The translations under genes were made by a program, and so were the position numbers. A stretch of 27,813 bases of DNA from Dictyoglomaceae bacterium (GTDB taxonomy: Bacteria; Dictyoglomota; Dictyoglomia; Dictyoglomales; Dictyoglomaceae), in NCBI GenBank assembly GCA_028276205.1, contig JAPYWU010000003.1, positions 1 to 27,813 of the forward strand, in the 5' to 3' direction. How positions within the stretch are numbered: position 1 is the first letter of the stretch; each line of letters begins with the position of its first letter. The notes under the pieces are model-generated. The model saw only the letters and a list, made by a program, of their open reading frames with translations, was not told the DNA's origin and did no database searches. Shown here one piece after another: positions 8,133 to 15,768 of the stretch.

Positions 8133-9242
8133 CTACATTACTTCTTGGAAAAGATAGTATATATCTTCCTCCCTAACAGGTCTAAGATTGTTTTCTACAT
8201 TAAATTTTGCTTCTAATGTCCTCTTTATAAGAAGGTCTAAATCAAGAGGTTGAGAAGTAACTTGAGAGATCTTGGTTGGCAAATTGAGGGTTTTTAGAAA
8301 GTCTTCCATTTTTTCAGCAGGATCTCCATTGAAAAGATTCTTTAGAAACTTTAATTTTTCATCAGGAATAAAAGGAGCATTAAATCTTAAATAAGCAGGA
8401 AGCAAAATTCCATTTGCTATTCCATGGGGTATATTATATATTCCTCCAAGAGGTCTTGACATAGCATGTACTAAAGTGGTTTTAGTGTTGTTTATAGCTA
8501 TACCAGCCCAAAAGGCAGCATAAGCCATTCTTTCCTTAGCATATGTGGAATTTTCAAGAACTGATTTTGGTAAAAAGTTATATATATCTACTAGAGCAGA
8601 TCTTGAATAGCATTCAACCATGCATGTGGAGTTTCTGGAAAGATAAGATTCAAGAGCATGGGAGAAGGCATCTATTCCAGTAGAGGCAGTTACAAGAGGA
8701 GACATGGTAAATGTAAGTTCAGGATCTATTATGGAAAGAGTAGGAATTAAAGCTTTTCCCATAAGAATAAATTTATCCTTTTTCTCTTTATCGGTAATTA
8801 CTGCAAATCTTGTAGCTTCACTACCTGTTCCAGCTGTGGTAGGTACCGCTATAATAGGAAGTGCTTCTTCTATTTCTTTGCCTTTATATTCTAAAATATT
8901 GGCTTTTGTTTTTATTCTAAAGGCAATGATTTTAGCCATGTCCATCACACTACCACCGCCAATTCCAATGATTCCATCAAAATTGTTACCTACAATTTTA
9001 TCGCAAAGTTGTTGTGCAATTTCCAGAGATGGTTCCGGGGGGATTCCTGTAATAAGGATTACATCTAATTTATGCCTTTTAATATCTTCTAAAATCTTAT
9101 CTAAGGCTCCACTTTTTTTGAGAGATTGCTCTCCAGTAAGAAGTAGAAATTTTTCTCCAATATTTTTTAGCTCTGTACCAAGAGAATCTATCGAACCATT
9201 TCCATAGATTATTTTTTGAGGTAAATCTAAAGAATGTATCAC
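8133..9242 (-). CDS. Iron-containing (group III) alcohol dehydrogenase
   Basis: This is a cytoplasmic NAD(P)-dependent dehydrogenase of 369 residues that probably interconverts an alcohol or diol and its aldehyde or ketone. Seen: G95-GGSVMD-D101, the dinucleotide-binding motif; PTTAGTGSE at 134-142; and the four metal ligands expected in the family, D191, H195, H259 and H273 (GIDAFSHALE, VHAMSRPLG, PHGIANG). The start codon is GTG at 9242-9240, chosen because GAGGAGGG lies four bases upstream and no ATG fits as well. It is the first gene of the operon leading to the kinase/nuclease-like fusion and hpt. The substrate cannot be told from sequence: the 1,2-propanediol/butanol type is plausible, glycerol dehydrogenase less so. 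Confidence 0.9.
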   Translation of the reverse strand: MIHSLDLPQKIIYGNGSIDSLGTELKNIGEKFLLLTGEQSLKKSGALDKILEDIKRHKLDVILITGIPPEPSLEIAQQLCDKIVGNNFDGIIGIGGGSVMDMAKIIAFRIKTKANILEYKGKEIEEALPIIAVPTTAGTGSEATRFAVITDKEKKDKFILMGKALIPTLSIIDPELTFTMSPLVTASTGIDAFSHALESYLSRNSTCMVECYSRSALVDIYNFLPKSVLENSTYAKERMAYAAFWAGIAINNTKTTLVHAMSRPLGGIYNIPHGIANGILLPAYLRFNAPFIPDEKLKFLKNLFNGDPAEKMEDFLKTLNLPTKISQVTSQPLDLDLLIKRTLEAKFNVENNLRPVREEDIYYLFQEVM

Positions 9243-9261
9243 CTTTCCCTCCTCTTTTAAT

Positions 9262-9289
9262 TTGCAACCTTTATTTATTATAATATACT
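9262..9289 (+). promoter_or_regulatory. Promoter for small membrane peptide and DUF4272 gene
   Basis: TTGCAA (9262-9267), a 16-base spacer and TATACT (9284-9289) form a plausible promoter about 30 bases before the ATG at 9318. It overlaps the minus-strand promoter of the ADH operon, so the two units may compete for polymerase. Confidence 0.5.
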
Positions 9290-9304
9290 CTAATAAAATG
9301 TAAA
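9277..9304 (-). promoter_or_regulatory. Promoter of the ADH / kinase-like / hpt operon
   Basis: On the minus strand TTTACA (9304-9299), a 16-base spacer and a perfect TATAAT (9282-9277) lie about 35 bases before the GTG start at 9242. This gives a short leader that contains the GAGGAGGG ribosome site. Confidence 0.6.
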
Positions 9305-9317
9305 GGAGATGAATAAA

Positions 9318-9428
9318 ATGAAGAAGATAAAAGAAAAGTTTGGTGAAATTATATTATTGCTTAGTTTAATTTTAACTTTTGCAACCTTTTTCTATGCCTT
9401 TATATTCTTTTTGAATTATAAGGTGTAA
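9318..9428 (+). CDS. 36-residue single-span membrane peptide
   Basis: A short reading frame of 36 codons begins MKKIKEKFGEIILLLSLILT and ends FFLNYKV. It has a basic N terminus of about eight residues and a hydrophobic stretch from about residue 10 to 32, so one transmembrane helix with the N terminus inside is expected. AAGGAG at 9303-9308 is nine bases upstream of the ATG. An in-frame ATG at 9309 touches that site directly and is less likely. The stop is three bases before the DUF4272 start, so the two are almost surely cotranscribed and coupled. No family is recognised. Placement with a good ribosome site and promoter argues that it is real, but no homology was checked. Confidence 0.6.
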   Translation: MKKIKEKFGEIILLLSLILTFATFFYAFIFFLNYKV

Positions 9429-9431
9429 AAA

Positions 9432-10181
9432 ATGGAAGAAGAGATTTATTTAAATCCACCTACTGAAAAAGAGGTTATAAATAGAGCTCTTTGTCTTTCT
9501 GTTTTGTTTCTTAGATCACAGGCAGAAGCAATTTATCTTTCTTCACCTGATAAGGAAATTTTCGATATTGAAAGTAATTTTTTCCAGGAAGTAGAAAAAT
9601 GGATTGAAGAGGAAAATTTAAAAAATTCTTTTACAGAACAGGAAAAAATACTTCTTGAAAAAGAATTAGGAAAATGGGATGAAAATGAAACTTTACTTTC
9701 CTTTACCTATCTGGAATCCTTAGGAGTACTTTTCTGGGCTTTATTCCTTATTGATAAACTTCCTCCTTATGATGTAGGTTTTAAATTAAATGATGTGATA
9801 AATGGGATTCCAGTGTTAAAGAGTAGAGAGGAATTTTTAGGAAAAGTTAAATTAAGACCATTTAAAGAGTTAATAAAGGAAAGAGATATAGCGGAGATAT
9901 GGTATTTTAGATGGAAGCTTGGGAGAATGGAAAAGGAAAATTATAAATTAGAAGAAGGAAAATCATATAAAGACGCCTTAAAGCTATTGGTAGAAAAAGC
10001 TCTTTCTTCAGGTGCTATCTCTTATACTATAGAAGATGATTTTCCAGTACAAGGGAAACCCTTTTCTCGTATTTCTGGAGAAGATTACCTATTCCTCTCT
10101 GGAATTATTCTTGAGAGGTTTTTAACTCTTAATTGGCTATGTGGTAGCTATAAAAGTTGGGACGAAAGAAAGGAATATTAA
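9432..10181 (+). CDS. DUF4272-family protein
   Basis: This is a cytoplasmic protein of 249 residues. Features that recall DUF4272 are RALCLSVLFLRSQAEAI near the N terminus, the LESLGVLFWAL helix around residues 98-108 with LPPYD after it, a conserved-looking KLRPFKEL segment near 140, and the C-terminal ERFLTLNWLCG followed by SWDE. The function of the family is not known to me; it has no visible catalytic motif, signal peptide or membrane span. It follows the 36-residue membrane peptide by three bases and has no independent Shine-Dalgarno, so it is probably translated by coupling. Its stop codon overlaps that of the convergent GH106-like gene. The family call is from pattern memory and moderately sure. 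Confidence 0.65.
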   Translation: MEEEIYLNPPTEKEVINRALCLSVLFLRSQAEAIYLSSPDKEIFDIESNFFQEVEKWIEEENLKNSFTEQEKILLEKELGKWDENETLLSFTYLESLGVLFWALFLIDKLPPYDVGFKLNDVINGIPVLKSREEFLGKVKLRPFKELIKERDIAEIWYFRWKLGRMEKENYKLEEGKSYKDALKLLVEKALSSGAISYTIEDDFPVQGKPFSRISGEDYLFLSGIILERFLTLNWLCGSYKSWDERKEY

Positions 10182-13100
10182 CCTATCACCTCTATTTTTA
10201 CTGGTGAAAATAATCCATAAGAATGGAATACATATGCCTTTGTATATTCTTCACCCTCTGGTCTAAAAGAGTGGGCACTTACAAAGTGTATTTTCTTTGC
10301 TCTGTGATGAAGAGGACCAAGCATATTCCTTAAGCTACCCACAAATTCTAATTCTAATAAATTATCACCGTTATGTAAGTAATCACTGATATCTAATTTA
10401 TAAAATTTCCATGGGATAAATCCTACTGTTTCTCCATTTATATTTACTTTAATAACTTCCGCAAAGAAATCCTCTATAGTTAATAGGTATTTTTCATTAG
10501 GATCTTTATGGAATGGGAATATCTGTTTGTATATAAGGCTTCCTGCATAATGGGGGTATCCTTGAAAAACCCAATCTCCTAATGTAATTCTATTATTTTC
10601 TTTAATTATTTCTCTATCTATATTTACAGCAAAATCTCCTATAATATAGAAATCTTCAAGCTCTGTTGAATTTTTATAGTTCAAAAGTATCTCTATAATA
10701 TTTTCTCCTATCTTAAATTCCTTTAATGGAATCTTTCTTAAAGATTTATCTATAAACCATCCATCATCTTTTATAGGTATCTCTTGGTTATTTAATTTTA
10801 AGCTGATCATTTCATTTATATTTTCAGTTAAAAGATATAATTCTTTTTCTGGCATGTCCTTTATATTAAATCTCATTTTTAATTCAATCTTAGTATTATC
10901 CTTAGGGTGAGGTATATTAACCCATTTCCATCTTTGAATTCCACTATTTAGATCAATGTTTACCATTCCAAGAGCATCTCTAATTTTTCTCTGAATAATC
11001 CAGATGGGTATCTCATCAGACCATTCACCATCCAATTTATATTGAGCAGTGTCTATAGTGAGTACATTAGGGTCTAATCTTTTAACCTCAAAAGTAGGTT
11101 CTAAAAAGATACTCCTTTTTAATTTCTTTGGCCTTTCTATCTTCTTAAATTCCCCTTTGTATAATATGTATAATTTGGATTCTGATGGAGCAAAAGTTGT
11201 ACGAATATGTTGATAGCCTTCAGTTTCTATTGAAAATACATCTTTTATATCCCCTGTAAGAAGATCCCATTCTTCTATTCTTCCTTCCCCCTCTAAATAT
11301 AGGTCCACATTATAGGATTTTTCTCTGTCATTATTTACTACAAAGAAAATCTTTTTACCATTATAATTTCTCTCCATATATAGAAACTGTTCTACTTCTT
11401 GTCCTACCACATCCCTTATTGATATTCTTCTTGAAATAATATTTTCAATTCTTTCTGTAAGTTCTTTTCTGCCCTTTACTCTTATCACATTTGGATGATC
11501 AAAAAGTTTTTCTAATTCCTCTTTTGCTTCTTTTCCTTCCACATATTCTGGTAATGGCTCCATGATAATTACTTTACCATCATTATTTAAAAACTCTAAA
11601 AGTAAGGAAAGGGTACTTTTTCTTAGAGTAATTACAGGTGGCACAATTACTAATCTATATTTGGCTTCTCCAACTATAAATTCTTTTCTCTCCTTATCTA
11701 TTTTCCCATATTTTTCAATAATATTTTCATCTCCTAAATCAAAATCATAATGGATTCCTAAAAGGGCACTTATGATCTCTTTAAATTCTTCTCCTCTTTC
11801 TTGTGGTATAGATTTATCTCTTCCATTAAATTCACACCAACTACTTTCAATAGGGTGTATAAGAAGGATATCCCTTACAGGTTTGCCTAGGGTTATAATA
11901 TAGGAAAGTCTTGCAAAATAATCTTCTATGAGAGATTGATATTTCCAAGAAGGGTTATGATTGAAAGATGGTGGATAGTCTCTTTTTCTGCAACCTCTAA
12001 GGGAATACAAAAAAAGGTGTTGGCATCTCATATTTACTCCAAGGGCATATTGCCAATCTGCCACATGTTTTTGTCCTTCAAAGGTAAATTCCCATCCAGT
12101 GCATCCATAAGTTTCGGAAATAACTCTACTTTTCCCTAACTGATTTGCAACACTGGTTGCTTGTTTTACTGTAAGATATTCATATCTTACCTCTGTTAAT
12201 ATATCTATTCCTGGAATGTCCATATATTCGTAATGGGGCATTATAGATCCGCTACATAATATTACATGGGGGAAATTATCTTCTTCTAAATAATGCCCTG
12301 TAAATAATATATGGTGCTCTTTACACCAATTGGAGATATTTTTAGTGTAACTCTCTAAGAAAAGTTCTGAAATAGTTCTCCAATAGTCATATCTTGCCTT
12401 TATAGACTTTTCTCCTGATAAAAATACAAAGGGGGCTATATCAAAAAAGTCATATCCTCTTTTTTCTTTAAAATATTCAGAAAATATATCAGTCCAAGGT
12501 AATGCATAATATTCTACATTTCCTCCCCAAAGAAAAGGAAATATATTAGGTTCATCGGTAAATATACCCTTAACTTGTTTTCCAAAATCTTCCTTTAGTC
12601 TTTCGTAATATACTTCATGGGTAACCTGTATAAATGTTTTCACACTTTTAGGATTCAGGTTATCTGGTGGTGCATCACCATTGTACCAATCAGATTTTCC
12701 AGCAACTATTCTATATAATGCTAAAATGTTTTCATCTTCATGAAGCTTTAAATTATCTATATTATTTACTCTTTCTATATTCTTTATGTTTTCATCTTCT
12801 ATTTTCCCTTTGTAAATAGCCAATTCTTTTCCGCTAAGTTCTTTTGTATCTTTCAATATTTTTAAAGTAAGAATTTTAGCTCTTCCTTCATCTCCAATTT
12901 TCTCTGCAACCTTACCCCCTGCAAAGCCAGAAGGCCATCTGTCTTCATCATAAAGCCATGGATCTGTATCTATCTCCTTGGAATTTTTTACCACCTCTTC
13001 CACTAAATCTAACCATTCTTTTCCCATATACTCAGTCTCTAAACCTACTCTTGAGTGCATGAAAAATCCACCAATACCCTTTTCTTTAAAATCTTTTATT

Positions 13101-13204
13101 TGGTTTATTAATTCTTGAGCATTAAGCTTATCGTTCCATGACCAAAAAGGCACTGCCCTATATGTTTTATCAGGATTTTTGAAATTCTTTTTTATGTCTT
13201 CCAT
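10178..13204 (-). CDS. GH106-like glycoside hydrolase (alpha-L-rhamnosidase-related), cytoplasmic
   Basis: This 1008-residue protein resembles the GH106/alpha-L-rhamnosidase-like group. Seen: the N-terminal signature PFWSWNDKL then GIGGFFMHSRVGL (about 19-55), W83-LYDEDRWPSG-G93, D217-E218-P219 in a strand-end position likely to hold an acidic active-site residue, and a block around 360-420 with SETYGCTGW, a DWQ/G-N-x-x-H pattern and KRDYPPSF. The last third is probably beta-sandwich, as in carbohydrate-binding or accessory domains. No signal peptide is present, so it would act on imported sugars. GGGGGAGG lies three bases before the ATG. It follows the LpxB-related gene by 12 bases and is likely cotranscribed. 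Its stop overlaps that of the convergent DUF4272 gene. True rhamnosidase activity is not certain, since this clan contains enzymes of other specificity. Confidence 0.75.
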   Translation of the reverse strand: MEDIKKNFKNPDKTYRAVPFWSWNDKLNAQELINQIKDFKEKGIGGFFMHSRVGLETEYMGKEWLDLVEEVVKNSKEIDTDPWLYDEDRWPSGFAGGKVAEKIGDEGRAKILTLKILKDTKELSGKELAIYKGKIEDENIKNIERVNNIDNLKLHEDENILALYRIVAGKSDWYNGDAPPDNLNPKSVKTFIQVTHEVYYERLKEDFGKQVKGIFTDEPNIFPFLWGGNVEYYALPWTDIFSEYFKEKRGYDFFDIAPFVFLSGEKSIKARYDYWRTISELFLESYTKNISNWCKEHHILFTGHYLEEDNFPHVILCSGSIMPHYEYMDIPGIDILTEVRYEYLTVKQATSVANQLGKSRVISETYGCTGWEFTFEGQKHVADWQYALGVNMRCQHLFLYSLRGCRKRDYPPSFNHNPSWKYQSLIEDYFARLSYIITLGKPVRDILLIHPIESSWCEFNGRDKSIPQERGEEFKEIISALLGIHYDFDLGDENIIEKYGKIDKERKEFIVGEAKYRLVIVPPVITLRKSTLSLLLEFLNNDGKVIIMEPLPEYVEGKEAKEELEKLFDHPNVIRVKGRKELTERIENIISRRISIRDVVGQEVEQFLYMERNYNGKKIFFVVNNDREKSYNVDLYLEGEGRIEEWDLLTGDIKDVFSIETEGYQHIRTTFAPSESKLYILYKGEFKKIERPKKLKRSIFLEPTFEVKRLDPNVLTIDTAQYKLDGEWSDEIPIWIIQRKIRDALGMVNIDLNSGIQRWKWVNIPHPKDNTKIELKMRFNIKDMPEKELYLLTENINEMISLKLNNQEIPIKDDGWFIDKSLRKIPLKEFKIGENIIEILLNYKNSTELEDFYIIGDFAVNIDREIIKENNRITLGDWVFQGYPHYAGSLIYKQIFPFHKDPNEKYLLTIEDFFAEVIKVNINGETVGFIPWKFYKLDISDYLHNGDNLLELEFVGSLRNMLGPLHHRAKKIHFVSAHSFRPEGEEYTKAYVFHSYGLFSPVKIEVIG

Positions 13205-13216
13205 TTTCCTCCCCCT

Positions 13217-14437
13217 TTAAACTTTAGTGATTTGGTAAATCTTTTCTGCTATCCTCTTGGAAGCTCCTTTTTCACCCATTCTTTTCCTGCCATTTAGAGA
13301 TATTTTTTCTAAAAGTTCATTGTTATTGTATATCAAAGAGAATATTTTAGGAATCTCTTCTGGATTTTTGGCTATAAAAAGAGAATCTCCTAAGAGTCTC
13401 TTTTGTAAAAGAGCAAACTTTTTAGTAAATTGGGGACCTTTACCAAATATGGCAATGGCGGGTTTGCCAAGACCTACAAACTGCTCAGTTGCTGTTCCTG
13501 CCATGCAAAGTCCTATCTGGGCATGATGAATACAATCAGAGAAGGCGTGTGTAAGAATTAGTACATGGTTGTTATTTTTGAAAAGTATATAATCTTCTGT
13601 TTCTACATCCTTTATAAAATTTTTGGAAAACAAGATGTATTCTAATTCTTTTATGGGTATATTAGGAGATATGGCAGTAAGAAAAAGAAAATTTTCGTCT
13701 GATCTTGATTTTAAAAGATGTAATATGCCATCTGTAAGGAGATGAAAATTATAATAAGCTTCTGGTATTTTGGATCCTGGAAGAACTAAAATTTTTATAT
13801 AGTTGTAAAAATTGTCAATTTTTATTTTGTTTTCAGGTTCTAAGCTGTCCATCATAGGATTTCCTAAATATTCGGAGTTAATCCTTGCTTTTTCAAGGAT
13901 TAAGTGAGAAGGGAAATCACGAGGAAAGACCTTTAATAGATTTTCTGATCTCATGAGAAAATATTCCAATAGATAGGTCCTTATGGCAATTTCCTTTGCT
14001 TTATTCTTAGAAAGTTTTTGTATATTTATCTTTTTATCATCTTCCAGTGTGTAATATACTGATTTTTGGATGCTTACAAAGAAAAACTTTTTTGAGGATA
14101 ATTTTGCTAATAAAAGAGGCACAATATCGCCTACTGCTACGATATATCCATCCTTTTTTGACCATCTTTTAATTTCTTCCCACTGTTTCCAATGAAGATC
14201 TAATAATCCTTCTTTTAAATCTTTATATAAGATCCTTAGATTATTTATAAATCCACCTGATGGTAATTTTTTGTGAGGTCCTAAAAGGGGTATTTGATTC
14301 TTTGTATATAAAAATCCTTCCCCCACAATTGGCAGGGCTTCTATTTCTATTGAACTGTCTATTTTTCTTAACTCTTTTATGATGTTGACTGCTACGTAAT
14401 CTTCTCCATAACCATTACTGATAAATAAAACTCTCAT
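13217..14437 (-). CDS. LpxB-related protein (TIGR03492-like)
   Basis: This 406-residue protein resembles the lipid-A-disaccharide-synthase-related family seen in organisms without classical lipid A. It has a GT-B-like layout: an N-terminal Rossmann start (LFISNGYGEDYVA) and a central LPSGGFINNLRILYKDLKEG motif. Near residues 200-300 there is VLPGSKIPEAY, and near 310-345 the C-terminal nucleotide-sugar-site region CMAGTATEQFVGLGKPAIAIFG. The substrate is unknown. The ATG at 14437 matches the family N terminus, yet no Shine-Dalgarno precedes it, and a -10 box ends seven bases before it, so the message is probably leaderless. It is followed in the same operon by the GH106-like gene. A role in glycolipid or cell-envelope glycan synthesis is inferred from the family only. 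Confidence 0.75.
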   Translation of the reverse strand: MRVLFISNGYGEDYVAVNIIKELRKIDSSIEIEALPIVGEGFLYTKNQIPLLGPHKKLPSGGFINNLRILYKDLKEGLLDLHWKQWEEIKRWSKKDGYIVAVGDIVPLLLAKLSSKKFFFVSIQKSVYYTLEDDKKINIQKLSKNKAKEIAIRTYLLEYFLMRSENLLKVFPRDFPSHLILEKARINSEYLGNPMMDSLEPENKIKIDNFYNYIKILVLPGSKIPEAYYNFHLLTDGILHLLKSRSDENFLFLTAISPNIPIKELEYILFSKNFIKDVETEDYILFKNNNHVLILTHAFSDCIHHAQIGLCMAGTATEQFVGLGKPAIAIFGKGPQFTKKFALLQKRLLGDSLFIAKNPEEIPKIFSLIYNNNELLEKISLNGRKRMGEKGASKRIAEKIYQITKV

Positions 14438-14443
14438 GTTTAG

Positions 14444-14473
14444 ATTTTAAGGCTATGAAAAACAATATGTCAA
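14444..14473 (-). promoter_or_regulatory. Promoter giving a probable leaderless mRNA for the LpxB-related gene
   Basis: On the minus strand a perfect TTGACA (14473-14468), an 18-base spacer and TAAAAT (14449-14444) are followed by only six bases before the ATG at 14437. Transcription should therefore begin at or beside the A of the start codon. No Shine-Dalgarno is present. Confidence 0.65.
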
Positions 14474-14486
14474 TTTTAATATTATA

Positions 14487-14502
14487 TGAGAAATCGTTTA
14501 CA
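14487..14502. promoter_or_regulatory. LacI-type operator in front of the second lacI-like gene
   Basis: Read on the minus strand these 16 bases are TGTAAACGATTTCTCA. They match 13 of 16 positions of the reverse complement of the operator at 15646-15661 (TGTAAACGCTTTTACA). The plus-strand end, TTTACA, doubles as the -35 box of the lacI-like gene, so binding would block its own transcription. It also lies 14 bases upstream of the -35 of the divergent LpxB-related operon. Confidence 0.6.
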
Positions 14503-14524
14503 AATATATAAAGTTTGGTAAAAT
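14497..14524 (+). promoter_or_regulatory. Promoter of second lacI-like gene
   Basis: TTTACA (14497-14502), a 16-base spacer and TAAAAT (14519-14524) predict a start near 14531, about 30 bases before the ATG. The -35 box sits inside the operator-like repeat, which supports autoregulation. Confidence 0.6.
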
Positions 14525-14562
14525 AAATATTTAGGTTGATAAATAGAAAGGGGAGTGTATTA

Positions 14563-15555
14563 ATGGTAACAATAAAAGATGTGGCAAAAGAGGCTGGAGT
14601 TAGTATAGCAACAGTATCAAGGGTGCTTAATAACTCTCCAAGAGTAAATGAGGAGACAAAAAAGAAGGTATTAGAGGCAATAAAAAAATTAGGATATTCT
14701 CCTAATGTGGTAGCAAGAAGTTTAGCCAAAAAGTCTTTGAAAACCAATGTTATTTCCATAGTAGTCCCATTTTTTACAAGGGATTTTTTTGTGGAAGTTT
14801 TAAGAGGCATAAATAATGTAATATCTAAAACTGATTATTCTATTCATCTATATAATATAGAGAGAATAGAAGATAGAGAAAAAATATTTTCTCCGGAACT
14901 TTTTAATAGATGCGATGGTCTTATTATAGTCTCCTTTGATATTAAAAAGGATGAAGTTAAGATCTTAAAAAATGCACAAAAGCCTGTAGTTCTTATTGAT
15001 AGTTATCATCCTGAGTTTTCCAGTGTATATGTGGATAATAAAAAAGGAGCTTATATGGCTGTAAGATATCTAATTGCTACAGGTAGAAGAAATATAGCCT
15101 TTGTTAGCGGTGTGATAAATGATCCTTTAGGGTTTATGGCAAGTTATAGGAGATATGAAGGATTATTAGAAGCATTGAAGGAAGCTGGAATTCCTTTTAA
15201 TCCTCTACTCCATATTCAAACTGGATTTTCCTTGGAGAAAGGATATAGAGCAGGGAAGACTCTAATTAGTAGAGGAATTCCCTTTGATGCTGTTTTCTGT
15301 GCATCTGATACTCAAGCTATAGGATTGATGAGAGCTCTTTTAGAGGAAGGAATAAAAGTACCTGAAGATGTAGCTATTATAGGGTTTGATGATATTTCTG
15401 ATGCCAGGTACTTAGGACTTTCTACAGTAAAACAACCCATGACTGAAATGGGAGAAGTAGGAGCAAAGATACTTCTTGATCTATTATTGGGAATTGAAAC
15501 CTCTTTTACCCACTTAGAGCTTCCTTTGGAGCTTATTATAAGATTGACGTCTTGA
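14563..15555 (+). CDS. LacI/GalR-family regulator, likely of the adjacent transporter operon (second copy)
   Basis: This DNA-binding sugar sensor has 330 residues. The helix-turn-helix runs from residue 2 (VTIKDVAKEAGVSIATVSRV), followed by the hinge (VARSLAKKS) and a periplasmic-binding-like sensor domain with AIIGFDDISDARYLGLSTVKQP near the C terminus. The ATG at 14563 is chosen over an in-frame TTG at 14536 because AGGGGAG lies eight bases before it and the HTH starts at once. A LacI-type operator overlaps its own -35 box, and a better copy lies in the transporter promoter 91 bases after its stop, so it very likely represses both. The inducer is probably an oligosaccharide or sugar imported by that transporter. 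Its recognition helix (SIATVSRVL) is the common cre/CG-centred-operator type, in keeping with those sites. Confidence 0.93.
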   Translation: MVTIKDVAKEAGVSIATVSRVLNNSPRVNEETKKKVLEAIKKLGYSPNVVARSLAKKSLKTNVISIVVPFFTRDFFVEVLRGINNVISKTDYSIHLYNIERIEDREKIFSPELFNRCDGLIIVSFDIKKDEVKILKNAQKPVVLIDSYHPEFSSVYVDNKKGAYMAVRYLIATGRRNIAFVSGVINDPLGFMASYRRYEGLLEALKEAGIPFNPLLHIQTGFSLEKGYRAGKTLISRGIPFDAVFCASDTQAIGLMRALLEEGIKVPEDVAIIGFDDISDARYLGLSTVKQPMTEMGEVGAKILLDLLLGIETSFTHLELPLELIIRLTS

Positions 15556-15610
15556 GATTATTCTGTAGACACGAAATTAGATAAGATTTTTTTTATTTTT
15601 TTAAATCCTC

Positions 15611-15639
15611 TTGACTCATTTTTCATTTTATGTTATTAA
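15611..15639 (+). promoter_or_regulatory. Promoter of the transporter / GH4 operon
   Basis: TTGACT (15611-15616), a 17-base spacer and TATTAA (15634-15639) predict a start around 15646. This is the first base of the operator, so a bound repressor would cover the start site. The leader would be about 120 bases and carries one more TGTAAAC half-site at 15711-15717. No riboswitch fold is recognised in it. Confidence 0.55.
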
Positions 15640-15645
15640 TCTCTT

Positions 15646-15661
15646 TGTAAAAGCGTTTACA
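15646..15661. promoter_or_regulatory. LacI-type operator of the transporter operon
   Basis: TGTAAAAGCGTTTACA is an inverted repeat with arms TGTAAA and TTTACA around a central GC/CG, the form expected for LacI/GalR-family proteins. It lies at the predicted transcription start of the five-gene transporter and GH4 operon, directly downstream of a lacI-like gene that carries a matching site at its own promoter. Confidence 0.75.
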
Positions 15662-15768
15662 TGAATAAAAATTTTATGATAAGGGGGTGTTAAATAAAGA
15701 AGATTTGTTTTGTAAACTGATATTGGGGATTACTGTTTTTTAAAATTATTTTGAAAGGGGGAGATTTA

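Noticed and set aside
8704..9207. A 167-codon plus-strand frame opposite the iron ADH gene
   Set aside because: The composition is that of an antisense shadow of a conserved enzyme, with no ribosome site and no recognisable domain.
13217..14437. True lipid-A-disaccharide synthase
   Set aside because: The motifs fit the LpxB-related group better, and no other lipid A gene is seen in the window.
14415..14810. A 131-codon minus-strand frame across the second lacI-like gene start
   Set aside because: It lies antisense to the HTH coding region and over the LpxB-related start, and has no ribosome site. It is a shadow frame.
15661..15693. A 10-codon frame in the leader of the transporter operon, a possible leader peptide
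   Set aside because: Its ATG overlaps the operator and has no Shine-Dalgarno, and the peptide shows no run of regulatory codons. No attenuator hairpin follows.
15662..15768. Possible riboswitch in the transporter operon leader
   Set aside because: No known aptamer motif or stable stem was found. The operator and half-site explain regulation adequately.
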